Positions 23,214 through 31,307 of a stretch of 34,277 nucleotides of DNA are shown here, piece by piece. The DNA lies in contig JADLFQ010000108.1 in the NCBI GenBank assembly GCA_020845515.1, positions 1-34,277 of the forward strand, in the 5' to 3' direction. Each line of letters starts with the position of its first letter. Within the stretch, counting starts at the first letter, position 1. Under the pieces are notes generated by a model. That model ran no database searches, was not told the DNA's origin, and was given only the letters and a program-made list of their open reading frames with translations. Origin of the DNA: Anaerolineaceae bacterium. Its GTDB lineage: Bacteria > Chloroflexota > Anaerolineae > Anaerolineales > Anaerolineaceae. Made by a program: the position numbers and the translations under genes.

Positions 23214-23837
23214 ATGTATAATTATAAGGTGCTTAGCCTGGTAATTCAAGCAGGTGGGGAATCTCGCCGTATGGGTAAGAATAAAGCGTTGATGTTGTTT
23301 CGCGGTCAACCATTGTTGCAACGCGTTTTGTCGCGCGCAAGACCTATCGCGGACGAAGTTATTTTGACGACCAATCAACCTGATGAGTATGCGTTTCTGA
23401 ATATCCCGATGGTTCCGGATGTGCTGCCGGGGAAGGGCGCGTTGGGCGGTTTTCTTACAGCCTTTCAAAGGGCTACGCACCCCTATGTTGCAGTCATAGC
23501 CTGCGACTTGCCGTTTGTCAGCCCGAACCTTATTACATACGAACTGGAACTTCTTGTAAAAAATGACGGGTGGGATGCAGTTGTGCCACAATCGCCAGGG
23601 GGCCCTGAGCCTATGCAGGCTGTTTATCGCCGGGAAGCGTGCAGAGATTCTGTGCACAAAGCACTGGTGAACGGAGAAATGCGGGTGACGGGCTGGCTTA
23701 GCGGGATCCGTAAACACCTGGTAACTCTGGATGAAATATCACAATTCGACCCCCACGGGCTTGCTTTTTTGAACCTCAATACTCCTGATGAGTTTCACCA
23801 AGCTGAGGAGCTTGCTGCAGCTTTGGGATTGGATTAA
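23214..23837 (+). CDS. mobA: molybdenum cofactor guanylyltransferase
   Basis: MobA joins GMP to molybdopterin to make the guanine dinucleotide cofactor used by formate dehydrogenases of the type encoded next to it. The N-terminal nucleotide-binding signature VIQAGGESRRMGKNKAL starts at residue 10, and CDLPFV supplies the metal-binding Asp. The rest of the ~208 residues fit the family (LPGKGALGGFLTAF, MQAVYRREAC, INLNTPDE-like LNLNTPDEFHQAE). It is divergent from the fdh operon with a 124-bp gap. The start is uncertain: ATG 23214 has no ribosome binding site, and GTG 23229 would give MLSLVIQAGG and lies 7 nt after a TATAAT (23217-23222), which suggests a leaderless GTG start. Confidence 0.92.
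   Translation: MYNYKVLSLVIQAGGESRRMGKNKALMLFRGQPLLQRVLSRARPIADEVILTTNQPDEYAFLNIPMVPDVLPGKGALGGFLTAFQRATHPYVAVIACDLPFVSPNLITYELELLVKNDGWDAVVPQSPGGPEPMQAVYRREACRDSVHKALVNGEMRVTGWLSGIRKHLVTLDEISQFDPHGLAFLNLNTPDEFHQAEELAAALGLD
23217..23222 (+). promoter_or_regulatory. TATAAT box at the mobA start, possible leaderless promoter
   Basis: A perfect TATAAT ends 7 nt before GTG 23229, which is in frame with mobA. TGGACA at 23191-23196 is the nearest -35-like hexamer, but the 20-bp spacer is long. If this box is used, ATG 23214 lies upstream of the transcript and cannot be the start. Confidence 0.4.
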
Positions 23838-23902
23838 AAGGGAGCACCTCAAAATTCCATCTTGCTGTAAATCTCCAAATTTTCAATCTTGAGATTCTGA
23901 CT

Positions 23903-24544
23903 TTGAATCTAAAAACTTTTCTCCTTGCTGGATCCCTTATGATACTGACCTCGTGCAGTGTTCAAGACCCGGTTGGGCAGTATCCTAAAGTTTTGGAAAA
24001 AACGATCGCGGCTTTTGTCATCTCTCTGGAGCCACCGGATGAAATGGTTGCAACGATGTCGGACCCCGGTGAAGGCCTGGCTACTTTATCTCCCTTGGAT
24101 ACGGATGAACAAGGAATATCTGCAAACATTGATAAGGGAGAAAAGAAAGAAGATGAAAATCAGCCCCCCGGACCGCCATCGTCCACCCTATCGGCTGAGA
24201 CTAAGTGTAACCTTGCAGGGGCAGGCGCCCCTATTGATGTTACAATACCTGACGGTGCTTTTATGAAGCCGGGACAATATTTCAGTAAAACCTGGCGGCT
24301 GGTTAATTTAGGAAACTGCGCCTGGACTCAAGATTACGCTGTGGTATGGTTTTCTGGTGAGAACTTTGATGCTCAAATCGCTCAGCCTTTAAAAACCACC
24401 GTTTATCCCGGTGAAACGGTTGAAATCAACATAGATATGGCCGCTCCCGGCTATGCAGGGCAATACCGGGGTATTGGAAGCTGCTCAGCCCTGAAGGAGA
24501 ATTTTTTGGGATTGGCCCGCGCGGGGATGCGCCTTTTTGGGTGA
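23903..24544 (+). pseudogene. lipoprotein with NBR1-type Ig-like domain, 5' part of a frameshifted gene
   Basis: A TTG start gives a lipoprotein signal (MNLKTFLLAGSLMILTSC, lipobox Cys18), then a Pro/Ser-rich spacer. An NBR1-type Ig-like domain begins at ~115 (DVTIPDGAFMKPGQYFSKTW, RLVNLGNCAWTQDYAVVWFSG). The domain breaks at 24468-24471. From there the expected ending is found in another frame: after CAATACCGG, adding one G to the GGGG run gives Tyr-Trp-Lys-Leu-Leu-Ser-Pro-Glu-Gly, then EFFGIGPRGDAPFWVKIQV, the family's typical end. Read as it stands, the frame ends in unrelated residues at TGA 24544. One G has been lost, by mutation or by a sequencing error in the homopolymer. No clear ribosome binding site was seen for the TTG. 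Confidence 0.75.
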
Positions 24545-24966
24545 AGATTCAGGTGATGCAAGTGGAAACACCGACACCCGTGCAAACGGTTGCTCCGACA
24601 CCTACTACCCAGGTAGTCGTCTCCGGAGATATTACCCTCTCACCTGGAGAGGTGTTGGATCTGGATTCGGGCGCTCTTCTGGTGGAGGAAGGCGACATTT
24701 CTTTTGAGATAAATGGTGAAAGCGGGCAGTTTCTCGTTCCCGTAAATCAAGCCAGCCTGGGCTTTTTTGGGAAAAGCCGCCCTGCAGAATGGGAGTGCCG
24801 ATTGGCGTCGCTGAGTTCCGCGCCGCTTGCTTTGAATAATTTTGCGGAAGGTGGCTATATTTGTTTCCGCAGCAGCAAGGGACTTCCGGGCTATGCCTTA
24901 ATCGGTGTCAAGCGGCTGAAAGAAAACCAATTGGATATCAAATATGCAACCTGGTTTATACCTTAA
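24541..24966 (+). pseudogene. 3' part of the frameshifted Ig-like lipoprotein gene
   Basis: GTG 24541 overlaps the stop of the preceding frame, but it is almost certainly not a true start: the residues just before it in this frame (GDAPFW) complete the NBR1 Ig-like domain whose last strand is VKIQV. After that come a Thr/Pro-rich linker (ETPTPVQTVAPTPTTQ) and a ~105-residue C-terminal domain, beta-rich, with LSPGEVLDLDSGALLVEEGDISFEI and YICFRSSKGLPGYALIGVKRL. I do not recognise this domain. With one G restored near 24470 the joined protein would be about 354 residues. It lies 25 bp before the isomerase gene. Confidence 0.7.
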
Positions 24967-24991
24967 TTTAAGAATGCAGTAGAGGATTTCC

Positions 24992-26050
24992 ATGGACCTG
25001 GAGAAATTTGAGAAGTTTGTTGAAATTGATAAAGAAAATATGTATGGACATATCCGGAACCTGCCTGACCAATTGGAAAATGCCTGGAAAATAGGACAGG
25101 ACAAAACTTTGCCAAAAAGTGATAGGTTGAAGGCTGTTGTGATCACGGGGGTAGGGGGGTCTGCGATTGGCGCAGAATTAACAGCGGCATACGTTACTCC
25201 TCTGGCTTCCATCCCGGTAATGGTTGTACGGGAGTACGATTTGCCTGCCTGGATAAAGGGGCCGGACGTGCTGGTAATTGGTTCGTCACATTCCGGAAAT
25301 ACGGAAGAAACGCTTTCTGCATTTCAACAAGCAGGAGATCGCGGCTGTCAACTTATGAGTATAAGTACAGGCGGCAAACTGCAGCAAATGGCAGAAGAGA
25401 GGGGATTCCCTGCCTGGATATTTGATCACCAAGGACAGCCGCGCGCTGCGGTGGGATACTCCTTTGGTTTGATGGTGTCGGTTCTTTGCCGCATAGGTGT
25501 GATTTCCGATCCGGAGGATGAGATTCAAAAAACCGTTGCCGCGATGAAGCAACAGCAGGACAGCCTGGCGCGTGAGATTCCGGTGTCTTCCAACCCAGCC
25601 AAACGCATCGCCGAGCAGCTTTATGGGCGGTGGGTGATGGTACTCGGTTCTGATTATCTAACTCCGGTGGCTCGTCGTTGGAAAGGACAGGTCAGCGAAG
25701 TTGCCAAGGCATGGGCACAGTTTGAAGCGCTGCCCGAAGCGGATCATAATACCCTGTCTGGTATTTTTAATCCAAAGGATATGCTGGCTAAATTGGTGGT
25801 GCTTTTCTTGCGTTCCGGGTCAGACCACCCGCGCAACCGTTTGAGGGAAGAATTGACACGGAAAACAATGATGGCGGAAGGAATAACCACCGATTTTATT
25901 GAGGCCGGGGGCGACACCCCAATGGGCAATATGTGGACGGCGCTGCATTATGGGGATTATGCAGCTTATTATCTTTCTATGCTGTATGAAGTTGATCCGA
26001 CCCCGATCACGGCGATGGTGGATCTCAAAAAGGCGCTAAGTTTGTTGTAA
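24992..26050 (+). CDS. bifunctional phosphoglucose/phosphomannose isomerase
   Basis: The enzyme interconverts glucose-6-P or mannose-6-P with fructose-6-P. The 352-residue length fits the archaeal/bacterial bifunctional PGI/PMI family rather than classic PGI (~550). The first SIS fold has VVITGVGGSAIGAELTAAY and the sugar-phosphate loop IGSSHSGNTEETLSAF. The catalytic segment FEALPEADHNTLSGI supplies the Glu and His expected of the family. The second SIS region and the YYLSMLYEVDPTPI ending are complete. AGAGGA precedes the ATG. It is the last gene before a strong bidirectional terminator and may be co-transcribed with the lipoprotein gene. Confidence 0.93.
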   Translation: MDLEKFEKFVEIDKENMYGHIRNLPDQLENAWKIGQDKTLPKSDRLKAVVITGVGGSAIGAELTAAYVTPLASIPVMVVREYDLPAWIKGPDVLVIGSSHSGNTEETLSAFQQAGDRGCQLMSISTGGKLQQMAEERGFPAWIFDHQGQPRAAVGYSFGLMVSVLCRIGVISDPEDEIQKTVAAMKQQQDSLAREIPVSSNPAKRIAEQLYGRWVMVLGSDYLTPVARRWKGQVSEVAKAWAQFEALPEADHNTLSGIFNPKDMLAKLVVLFLRSGSDHPRNRLREELTRKTMMAEGITTDFIEAGGDTPMGNMWTALHYGDYAAYYLSMLYEVDPTPITAMVDLKKALSLL

Positions 26051-26053
26051 ACA

Positions 26054-26089
26054 AAAGAGGCTGGGCAGAAATTTCTGCCCAGCCTCTTT
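26054..26089. terminator. perfect 18-bp palindromic terminator between convergent genes
   Basis: AAAGAGGCTGGGCAGAAA (26054-26071) is followed directly by its exact reverse complement (26072-26089). The minus strand continues with TTTTGTTT, and the plus strand has a T-rich stretch a few bases later, so it likely ends transcription of both the isomerase and the thioredoxin-TPR gene. Confidence 0.92.
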
Positions 26090-26102
26090 GAGGTTTAATT
26101 TT

Positions 26103-26939
26103 TTAAAACAGGATTGAAGCCAGTTCAGAACGATACTGGCGCACCTGTTCATCCTCTTGATTAAAAAGCTCCAGAATGCTTAAGATCAGGCGGCGCGCCG
26201 CGCCATTGTGATAATTTTTACTCTGGCGCATGATATCCAACAACCCGTCAAGCGCAGCAGGCAGGTTCCCCTTGGTGGACAAGTGAATGCTGTTTGCATA
26301 AGCCGCGTCCAGATCTTCTTCTACAGGTAAAATACCCTTACGGTAAGCCGTTTGCGCTTCCGCAAGCGGCAGAAGAAGTTCCGCCCGGGCGAATTCTCGG
26401 CTTGCCGGGAAGGCCTGAAGGATGTTCTGCGCCTCAAATCCTTTGCCTTGTGGCAGCAGGCTGAGGGCTAGCCCGAGCAGCGCACCAGGGTTGTCCGGAT
26501 TCTGGGAGAGAAGGCTTCTGTATTGGCTTTCTGCTTCACCCCAGTTTTGGGAAACCAGAGTACTTGCTGCTTTTTCAAGTGCCAGGGTGAGCGGACTTGG
26601 CGGAGTAATCTTATTAATAAATTCACGGACCCTTGGTTCTGGCTGGGCGCCGGTAAATTCCCCTACAACCTCACCGCTGCTGAATGCTTTGACGGTGGGG
26701 ATGCTGCGCACACTATAACGAATTGCCAAATTGGGGCTTTCGTCTACATTAACACGGGCAAGACGAAATGCGCCATTGGCTTCATGAACCAGGTGTTCAA
26801 GTACAGGCTCCAGAACCTTGCAAGGACGACACCATTCAGCCCAGAAATCTACTACGACCGGTGTATTTTGAGAATAGGCTACAACATCATATTCAAATGA
26901 TGCTTCGTTCACATTAACAATAAAATCAGATGCTGCCAT
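26103..26939 (-). CDS. thioredoxin-TPR protein (CnoX/YbbN-like)
   Basis: Residues 1-~110 form a thioredoxin fold with active site WAEWCRPCK (C37, C40) and the cis-Pro in RSIPTVKAF. Residues ~118-278 are helical and TPR-like (AESQYRSLLSQNPDNPGALLGLALSLL, then a TPR-20-like region with LPAALDGLLDIM). This is the layout of CnoX/YbbN, a chaperone-linked redox protein. E. coli CnoX has lost one active-site Cys, whereas this one keeps CxxC and may be an active oxidoreductase. The gene stands alone and ends at the shared terminator. The 277-bp gap to the divergent EamA gene holds a CAA-rich stretch (27117-27136) and the EamA promoter, and nothing else clear. Confidence 0.9.
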   Translation of the reverse strand: MAASDFIVNVNEASFEYDVVAYSQNTPVVVDFWAEWCRPCKVLEPVLEHLVHEANGAFRLARVNVDESPNLAIRYSVRSIPTVKAFSSGEVVGEFTGAQPEPRVREFINKITPPSPLTLALEKAASTLVSQNWGEAESQYRSLLSQNPDNPGALLGLALSLLPQGKGFEAQNILQAFPASREFARAELLLPLAEAQTAYRKGILPVEEDLDAAYANSIHLSTKGNLPAALDGLLDIMRQSKNYHNGAARRLILSILELFNQEDEQVRQYRSELASILF

Positions 26940-27140
26940 ATCGTAACTCCATCGAAAACTTGTTCAGTCTTCTTGCTTTCATTGTAACCAATCCTTATAA
27001 GAATTATATCGGAAAAACCCGGAATTTCGACTACTCTCATTGCTATTTGGAGGACGAGAGGGCTCTTTCAAAGGGTTAGCCTATAAAAATATTGGGCCGG
27101 TGAATTGTTTCTGGACAACAACAAAACAACAACAGACCCA

Positions 27141-27168
27141 TTGACAAAGGTTAAATAGATGCTACGAT
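27141..27168 (+). promoter_or_regulatory. sigma70-type promoter of the EamA gene
   Basis: Consensus TTGACA (27141-27146) and TACGAT (27163-27168) are separated by 16 bp, giving a start near 27175 and a leader of about 42 nt. Confidence 0.65.
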
Positions 27169-27216
27169 CAGAGCTTTGATGTTAGAGAAGTAATCCAGGA
27201 ATTGTGAGGTTGTATT

Positions 27217-28221
27217 GTGAAAATGGCTGAGGAACAACAAGAAAACTCCATTTTAATAAAGGAAGCGGAAGCAACGGGTCAAACTACTCCAAGGGTTGGA
27301 GCAAAACAAGGGTATCCTGCGGCTCTGCTCTCTGTAGCGGCAGCAGCTTTACTTTGGAGCACGTCGTACGTGATCATCAAAGAGGCTGTATCTGAGATAC
27401 CTCCCCTGACTTTTGGAGCGATCCGTTTTATGATTGCAGCAGTTGTCGTTGTGATTTTGGCGCTACTCACCGGAAGGGTTGAAAAAGTATCCAGAAGTGA
27501 CCTCCTCCGCCTGGCTGTCGGAGGCTTGCTGGGAATTACCCTGTATTTTTCCCTGCAAAACGTCGGCGTTCAAAAGGCTTCTGCATCGGATGCGACTTTG
27601 CTTGTGGCTTCTTTCCCTGCTATTACCATGCTTTTGGAAACGATATTATTTAAAAAGAAAAGCTCGATCATCCGTTTTGCAGGGGTTGGCATAGCGTTTG
27701 TGGGGATTTACTTTATTATTGATCAATCCGGACCCTCCGCTGGTTCTCAGCGCTTACAAGGGGATTTGTTATTTCTGTCAACCGGGGTGGTTTGGGCATT
27801 CTATAATTTTGTCACCCAGAATATTGTGCAGCGTTATTCCACACTCACCGTTATTTTCTGGCAGACTTTATTTGGAGCAATTGCTTTTATCCCGGTTGCA
27901 TTTTTAGAAGCCGCTGCATGGGCGCCCATTAGCGCTGCCGGGTTGTTGAGCGCGCTCTACCTTGGAGGGTTTTGCTCAGTGGGCGCATTTCTCTTTTACG
28001 GTTATGGTTTAAGAAAACTGGACCCCGGAACGGCAGTTGCGTTGTTAAACCTGGTGCCGGTTTTTGGTTTGATTCTGGCCATTACGGTACTGAAAGAAAA
28101 GGTTGGCCTTATCCAGATTGTGGGCGGACTTATTGTCATTGCGGGCGTCACCCTGACTGTTCCTGTGGATTCTCATAATAACCCATTTCAAAAATTGATT
28201 GCCAGATACTTTAAGAAATGA
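27217..28221 (+). CDS. EamA/DMT family permease
   Basis: The 334-residue protein has ten predicted transmembrane helices in two EamA repeats (~35-170 and ~185-320), typical of drug/metabolite exporters. Characteristic pieces are ALLWSTSYVIIKEAVSEIPPLTFGAIRF, QKASASDATLLVASFPAITMLLE, GVVWAFYNFVTQNIVQRY, and the last helices KLDPGTAVALLNLVPVFGLILA with VLKEKVGLIQIVGGLIVIAGV. The substrate cannot be inferred. The start is GTG 27217 or ATG 27223, six bases apart, with GAGG upstream. It has its own promoter and terminator. Confidence 0.92.
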   Translation: MKMAEEQQENSILIKEAEATGQTTPRVGAKQGYPAALLSVAAAALLWSTSYVIIKEAVSEIPPLTFGAIRFMIAAVVVVILALLTGRVEKVSRSDLLRLAVGGLLGITLYFSLQNVGVQKASASDATLLVASFPAITMLLETILFKKKSSIIRFAGVGIAFVGIYFIIDQSGPSAGSQRLQGDLLFLSTGVVWAFYNFVTQNIVQRYSTLTVIFWQTLFGAIAFIPVAFLEAAAWAPISAAGLLSALYLGGFCSVGAFLFYGYGLRKLDPGTAVALLNLVPVFGLILAITVLKEKVGLIQIVGGLIVIAGVTLTVPVDSHNNPFQKLIARYFKK

Positions 28222-28230
28222 CGGCTGCTG

Positions 28231-28251
28231 CATGTGGTGCGCATGTTTTTT
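28231..28251 (+). terminator. intrinsic terminator after the EamA gene
   Basis: CATGTG (28231-28236) and CGCATG (28240-28245) form a 6-bp stem (one G-T pair) with loop GTG, followed by six T. Confidence 0.7.
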
Positions 28252-28628
28252 CCAGCATAAAAACATTTTCGGACTGAAACCCCTTCTCCGACAGGAAAAA
28301 TTACAGCTTCTTTCTTGTAAAAGCCGCTTATCTAATCCATGACATCTTAACAATTTGCTGATTGCCACTTGCCTGGTAATACTTGTGAATTGCCTATCTT
28401 GGCCGCATAGGTGTACGCGAAGATTGAGAAGGAAGCACTCATTGCCCCGACCGGTGCGATGGAAACTTGTATAGTAAATAACAATTTAAATCACGGTTGT
28501 AGAACTCCTGGAGAAGCTTCCAGAAAAACAGGCCGACTGGTGATAGAGAAATTGCCTCTTGTAAAGGTGGGTAATTGTAACTACAATGTTCATTAAAATG
28601 ATCAATAATATAAATAAAGGTGGGAAAA
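28252..28628 (+). other. non-coding stretch before the cytochrome gene
   Basis: No convincing gene is seen here. A short GTG-started frame at 28411-28596 lacks a ribosome binding site and family features. The only structure is a small hairpin, CTGGA and TCCAG at about 28514-28529. A promoter near the end of the stretch is listed separately. Confidence 0.5.
28559..28587 (+). promoter_or_regulatory. candidate promoter of the cytochrome c gene
   Basis: TTGTAA (28559-28564) and TACAAT (28582-28587) are 17 bp apart. The start would be near 28594, about 35 nt before the ATG. Confidence 0.5.
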
Positions 28629-29606
28629 ATGTTAATCAATATCTTATTTCTTATCTTGATCCTCGTTTTGGCAGTAGTGTTTGCCTTGTTGGCGCGAGCA
28701 GCCTGGCGTTCCAGGTTTAGGGTTGTGCGTTGGCTGGGGGTGCTGCTTTCAGGTTTGCTGGCACTGGTATTCATAGCGGTCTGCGTAGTTGCAGCTTTGG
28801 GGTTGGTGAAGCTAAACACAGCTCCCTATCAATACAAAGCGACAAACATTTCTGTGACAGGGACACCTGAGCAGGTTGAACAAGGGGCAAGAAAGGCGGA
28901 ACTGTGTGTGGGATGCCACTCTACAACCGGGAAATTTCCGCTAGATGGCAGCAGCGAGAATTTTTTGGGTGGGGAGGGCCCACCCCTTGGCATACTGTAC
29001 GCACCAAACTTAACCCCGGGTGGCCCTCTAAAGGATATGTCGGATGTTGAACTTGCCCGGGCGATGCGCGAGGGCATCGGCAAGAATGGGCGGCCTTTAC
29101 TGGTGATGCCAAGCAAAGCATTGCACAACCTGAGTGATGAAGATACAACTGCCCTCATTGCATTTCTGCGCGCGCAGCCGGCTGTGGAGCGAAACCCACC
29201 TGAAAGGCAGACGACTTTGTTGGCAGCGCTGTTAGTCGGGGCGGGGTTGTTCCCTACTTCGGCTCAACCGCCAATCGAGGGGCCAATCATAACACCTCCA
29301 TCGGGAACGGTAGAGAAAGGCCGTTACTTGGTGTATTCCACTGGGTGCATTGATTGTCACGGCGACAACTTGGCTGGAATACCGCCTGGCGGCTTTGCTC
29401 CTTCCGGGCCAAACCTGACAGCGATTGTGCCTAAATGGAACCAGCAAGACCTGATTAATTTGTTCCGCAATGGGAAAGATCCAACGGGTAGAATGATTTC
29501 AGAGGGCATGCCCTGGCAAGAATACAATGCGGCATTGGATGACGGCGAGTTGAAAGATATGTATACCTTTCTGCATGGTTTAGAGGAGCAACCGGCCAAT
29601 CAATAA
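28629..29606 (+). CDS. membrane-anchored dihaem cytochrome c
   Basis: ATG 28629 is chosen because AAAGGTGGG (28616-28624) precedes it; a GTG at 28620 would fall inside that site. The ~325-residue product begins with two hydrophobic helices (LINILFLILILVLAVVFALLA and WLGVLLSGLLALVFIAVCVVAAL), then two exported cytochrome c domains with haem sites CVGCH and CIDCH. Likely axial Met residues lie in LLVMPSKALHNLSDED and ISEGMPWQEY, followed by the usual DGELKDMYTFLHGL helix. The layout resembles cytochrome subunits of membrane dehydrogenases, but no dehydrogenase is adjacent. Its presence argues for some respiratory electron transport in this organism. Confidence 0.9.
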   Translation: MLINILFLILILVLAVVFALLARAAWRSRFRVVRWLGVLLSGLLALVFIAVCVVAALGLVKLNTAPYQYKATNISVTGTPEQVEQGARKAELCVGCHSTTGKFPLDGSSENFLGGEGPPLGILYAPNLTPGGPLKDMSDVELARAMREGIGKNGRPLLVMPSKALHNLSDEDTTALIAFLRAQPAVERNPPERQTTLLAALLVGAGLFPTSAQPPIEGPIITPPSGTVEKGRYLVYSTGCIDCHGDNLAGIPPGGFAPSGPNLTAIVPKWNQQDLINLFRNGKDPTGRMISEGMPWQEYNAALDDGELKDMYTFLHGLEEQPANQ

Positions 29607-29665
29607 AAATGAAATAATTTGCACCTCAAAAACGAGGGGAGATCGGTTTTTTCCGGGGATAGCAA

Positions 29666-29722
29666 AAAAACCTCTTTGGCAAGGAATGGTGAGAGGACCA
29701 TACTCCTGCTTCAGAGGTTTTT
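29666..29722. terminator. compound hairpin between convergent genes
   Basis: AAAAACCTCT (29666-29675) and AGAGGTTTTT (29713-29722) are perfect 10-bp arms. Inside, AGGA/TCCT (29682-29685/29704-29707) and ATGGT/ACCAT (29686-29690/29697-29701) form a second stacked helix. With A-rich 5' and T-rich 3' arms it could terminate both the cytochrome gene and the operon ending at 29792, although it is more elaborate than usual. Confidence 0.55.
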
Positions 29723-29791
29723 GTGTTACAGGATACCATTTTGGCGGACTTGCCTTGCTTGTTTTTGGCTCACGGAGCCGAACTCCAATGC

Positions 29792-30217
29792 TTATTCCTC
29801 GTCCTCGCTCCCAATTGTGCCGGGTTGATTCAGGGCAATTACATCACCGTGAACATTGATAGTGATGCGGAAACCCGCCATACCCATGTAGGCACGCGTC
29901 TCTTCAGGAATGCCGGTTTGCAGCAGGGTTTCAAATTGTTCATCAATTTGCTTTAATTGTTTCATAATGAGGGCGCGGCTGAAGATGTCATCCGCTCCGA
30001 GCATCTTGACGGCCTGATCGGCAATGCTGCCTTCATGGTCCTGAATTTGTTCTTTCATCATTCGTAGTACCTGGCGATCTACTTCTTCGCTTGGAATGTG
30101 GCGTAGAAAACCAGAATCGTTGACCACATAGCATGGGTCAGTGCCGATCAAAGCAGTGGTTACTGCTTGTCCAAACTCGTCTTCAATCAAGCCGGAAAAC
30201 AAAGGTTGTCTTGCCAT
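29792..30217 (-). CDS. conserved-looking hypothetical protein, 141 aa
   Basis: I do not recognise the family. The protein has no signal peptide or transmembrane segment. The first half contains SGLIEDEFGQAVTTALIGTD and YVVNDSGFLRHIPSEEVDRQVL. The middle is helical (MKEQIQDHEGSIADQAVKML, then MKQLKQIDEQFETLL), and the end is a beta-like stretch (AGFRITINVHGDVIALNQ) with an acidic tail. It is the last gene of the cell-wall operon, 5 bp after the L,D-transpeptidase, with no ribosome binding site, so it is probably coupled. A role in envelope biology is inferred only from the operon. Confidence 0.75.
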   Translation of the reverse strand: MARQPLFSGLIEDEFGQAVTTALIGTDPCYVVNDSGFLRHIPSEEVDRQVLRMMKEQIQDHEGSIADQAVKMLGADDIFSRALIMKQLKQIDEQFETLLQTGIPEETRAYMGMAGFRITINVHGDVIALNQPGTIGSEDEE

Positions 30218-30222
30218 CGTTT

Positions 30223-31302
30223 TTATTCTTTCGCCTGATAAATAACATCCACAGCAGTGCCATTATCCTCTTTCCAATAAAAACTGTCAATTGGTACAAC
30301 GGGGGTTGTCCACCGGTAAATCCAGCGCGAGGCTGTGGAAAGGCAGTTAATACAGCCATGGCTGCGCGGTTTGCCGACGTCATTATGCCAATACGTTCCA
30401 TGAAAAGCAATCCCGCTGCGGGTGAGATAACACACCCAGGGCACGCCTGGCAAGTCATAGGTTTTTGGGGCTGCCAGCCCGCCATCCGCCATGTGGCGGG
30501 AAGGGCGTTTACGATTGGTGATATACCGGCCGACAGGTGTACGAAAATCTCCGTCGCTGAAACGAGCGCCGGTCGCGACACGGGTCATAAAGACCGGAAT
30601 ATCAGCTTCAAAAGCGATTGTTACCTGATCCTTCAAGCGAATTTCCAGGCGCTTTTCTTCCAGAGGTATATTGGGTGAAAGGGGGGAAAGTTCCTCAGCG
30701 GTGATGGGGCGCAAGTGAGTGGCATCAACAAGATAACTGAAAGGGAATTGATCGTCTGGAACAAGATACCAGAACTTGCCTTTGTCATCCTGTTTCACAT
30801 CCACAATCCAATGTGTGGAGCTGTAATAAAAACGATAGGCAATGGATGCCGGATATTTGGGGTTCCAGATTGCGTCGGTATAAGGCACGGTAACTTCAGC
30901 CAGTTGTCCTTTTTCCGGAATGCGCTGGAGAACTGGGTTGAGGTTGAGCTTTACCGGTTGGACGCTCCCGGAATGTACATATCCTTCATGGTTCAGTTCA
31001 TACCAGACACGGTTATATTCTGGCTTATCGTCTCCGACGGTGATGTTGGTAATCGGCAGGAGGATGTCCCGCCAGTACATTTTGATGAATTTTCCTGAAA
31101 AGGTAGGTGAATCGTACAGGGTTACTCGGTTGTCTAAAATCCGGCCAGTTGGCAAGGTGGAGGGGTCTGCCGAGGAGGTTGATGAAAAGTCCAAGCGGGA
31201 GAATCCGGGCAGCATATACAGGGAGAGTGCACCGAGACGGGCGAGCTTTAAAAACTCACGACGGGATATTTGTTGATTGGGGTTAAAAAGAATACCAGTC
31301 AT
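30223..31302 (-). CDS. L,D-transpeptidase (YkuD) with twin-arginine-type signal
   Basis: YkuD enzymes form 3-3 crosslinks in peptidoglycan or attach proteins to it. The N-terminus has a Tat-like signal, SRREFLK (R14-R15), followed by a hydrophobic stretch (LARLGALSLYMLPGF). The middle (~50-190) is beta-rich and SH3-like, perhaps wall-binding (VTLYDSPTFSGKFIKMYWRDILLPI). The catalytic domain ends in HGTYWHNDVGKPRSHGCIN with S314-H315-G316-C317 and H301. A Tat signal on an L,D-transpeptidase is unusual because no cofactor is expected; it may instead be a Sec signal that happens to have RR. It lies 5 bp after the second transpeptidase gene and 5 bp before the 141-residue gene. Confidence 0.92.
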   Translation of the reverse strand: MTGILFNPNQQISRREFLKLARLGALSLYMLPGFSRLDFSSTSSADPSTLPTGRILDNRVTLYDSPTFSGKFIKMYWRDILLPITNITVGDDKPEYNRVWYELNHEGYVHSGSVQPVKLNLNPVLQRIPEKGQLAEVTVPYTDAIWNPKYPASIAYRFYYSSTHWIVDVKQDDKGKFWYLVPDDQFPFSYLVDATHLRPITAEELSPLSPNIPLEEKRLEIRLKDQVTIAFEADIPVFMTRVATGARFSDGDFRTPVGRYITNRKRPSRHMADGGLAAPKTYDLPGVPWVCYLTRSGIAFHGTYWHNDVGKPRSHGCINCLSTASRWIYRWTTPVVPIDSFYWKEDNGTAVDVIYQAKE

Positions 31303-31307
31303 ACCAT

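Noticed and set aside
23091-23717. A 208-residue minus-strand frame overlapping mobA and the divergent promoter region.
   Set aside because: It is a mirror frame of mobA with no recognisable domain and odd composition; MobA motifs are clear on the plus strand.
24541-24966. An independent 141-residue gene starting at GTG 24541.
   Set aside because: The residues encoded just upstream in the same frame complete the Ig-like domain, so the GTG codon is the Val of an internal strand, not a start.
27117-27136. CAA-rich stretch considered as a repeat element or operator.
   Set aside because: It is short, imperfect and single; nothing supports a function beyond unstructured sequence before the EamA promoter.
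28411-28596. A possible 61-residue gene before the cytochrome gene.
   Set aside because: GTG start without a ribosome binding site, no domain, and the candidate cytochrome promoter overlaps its end.
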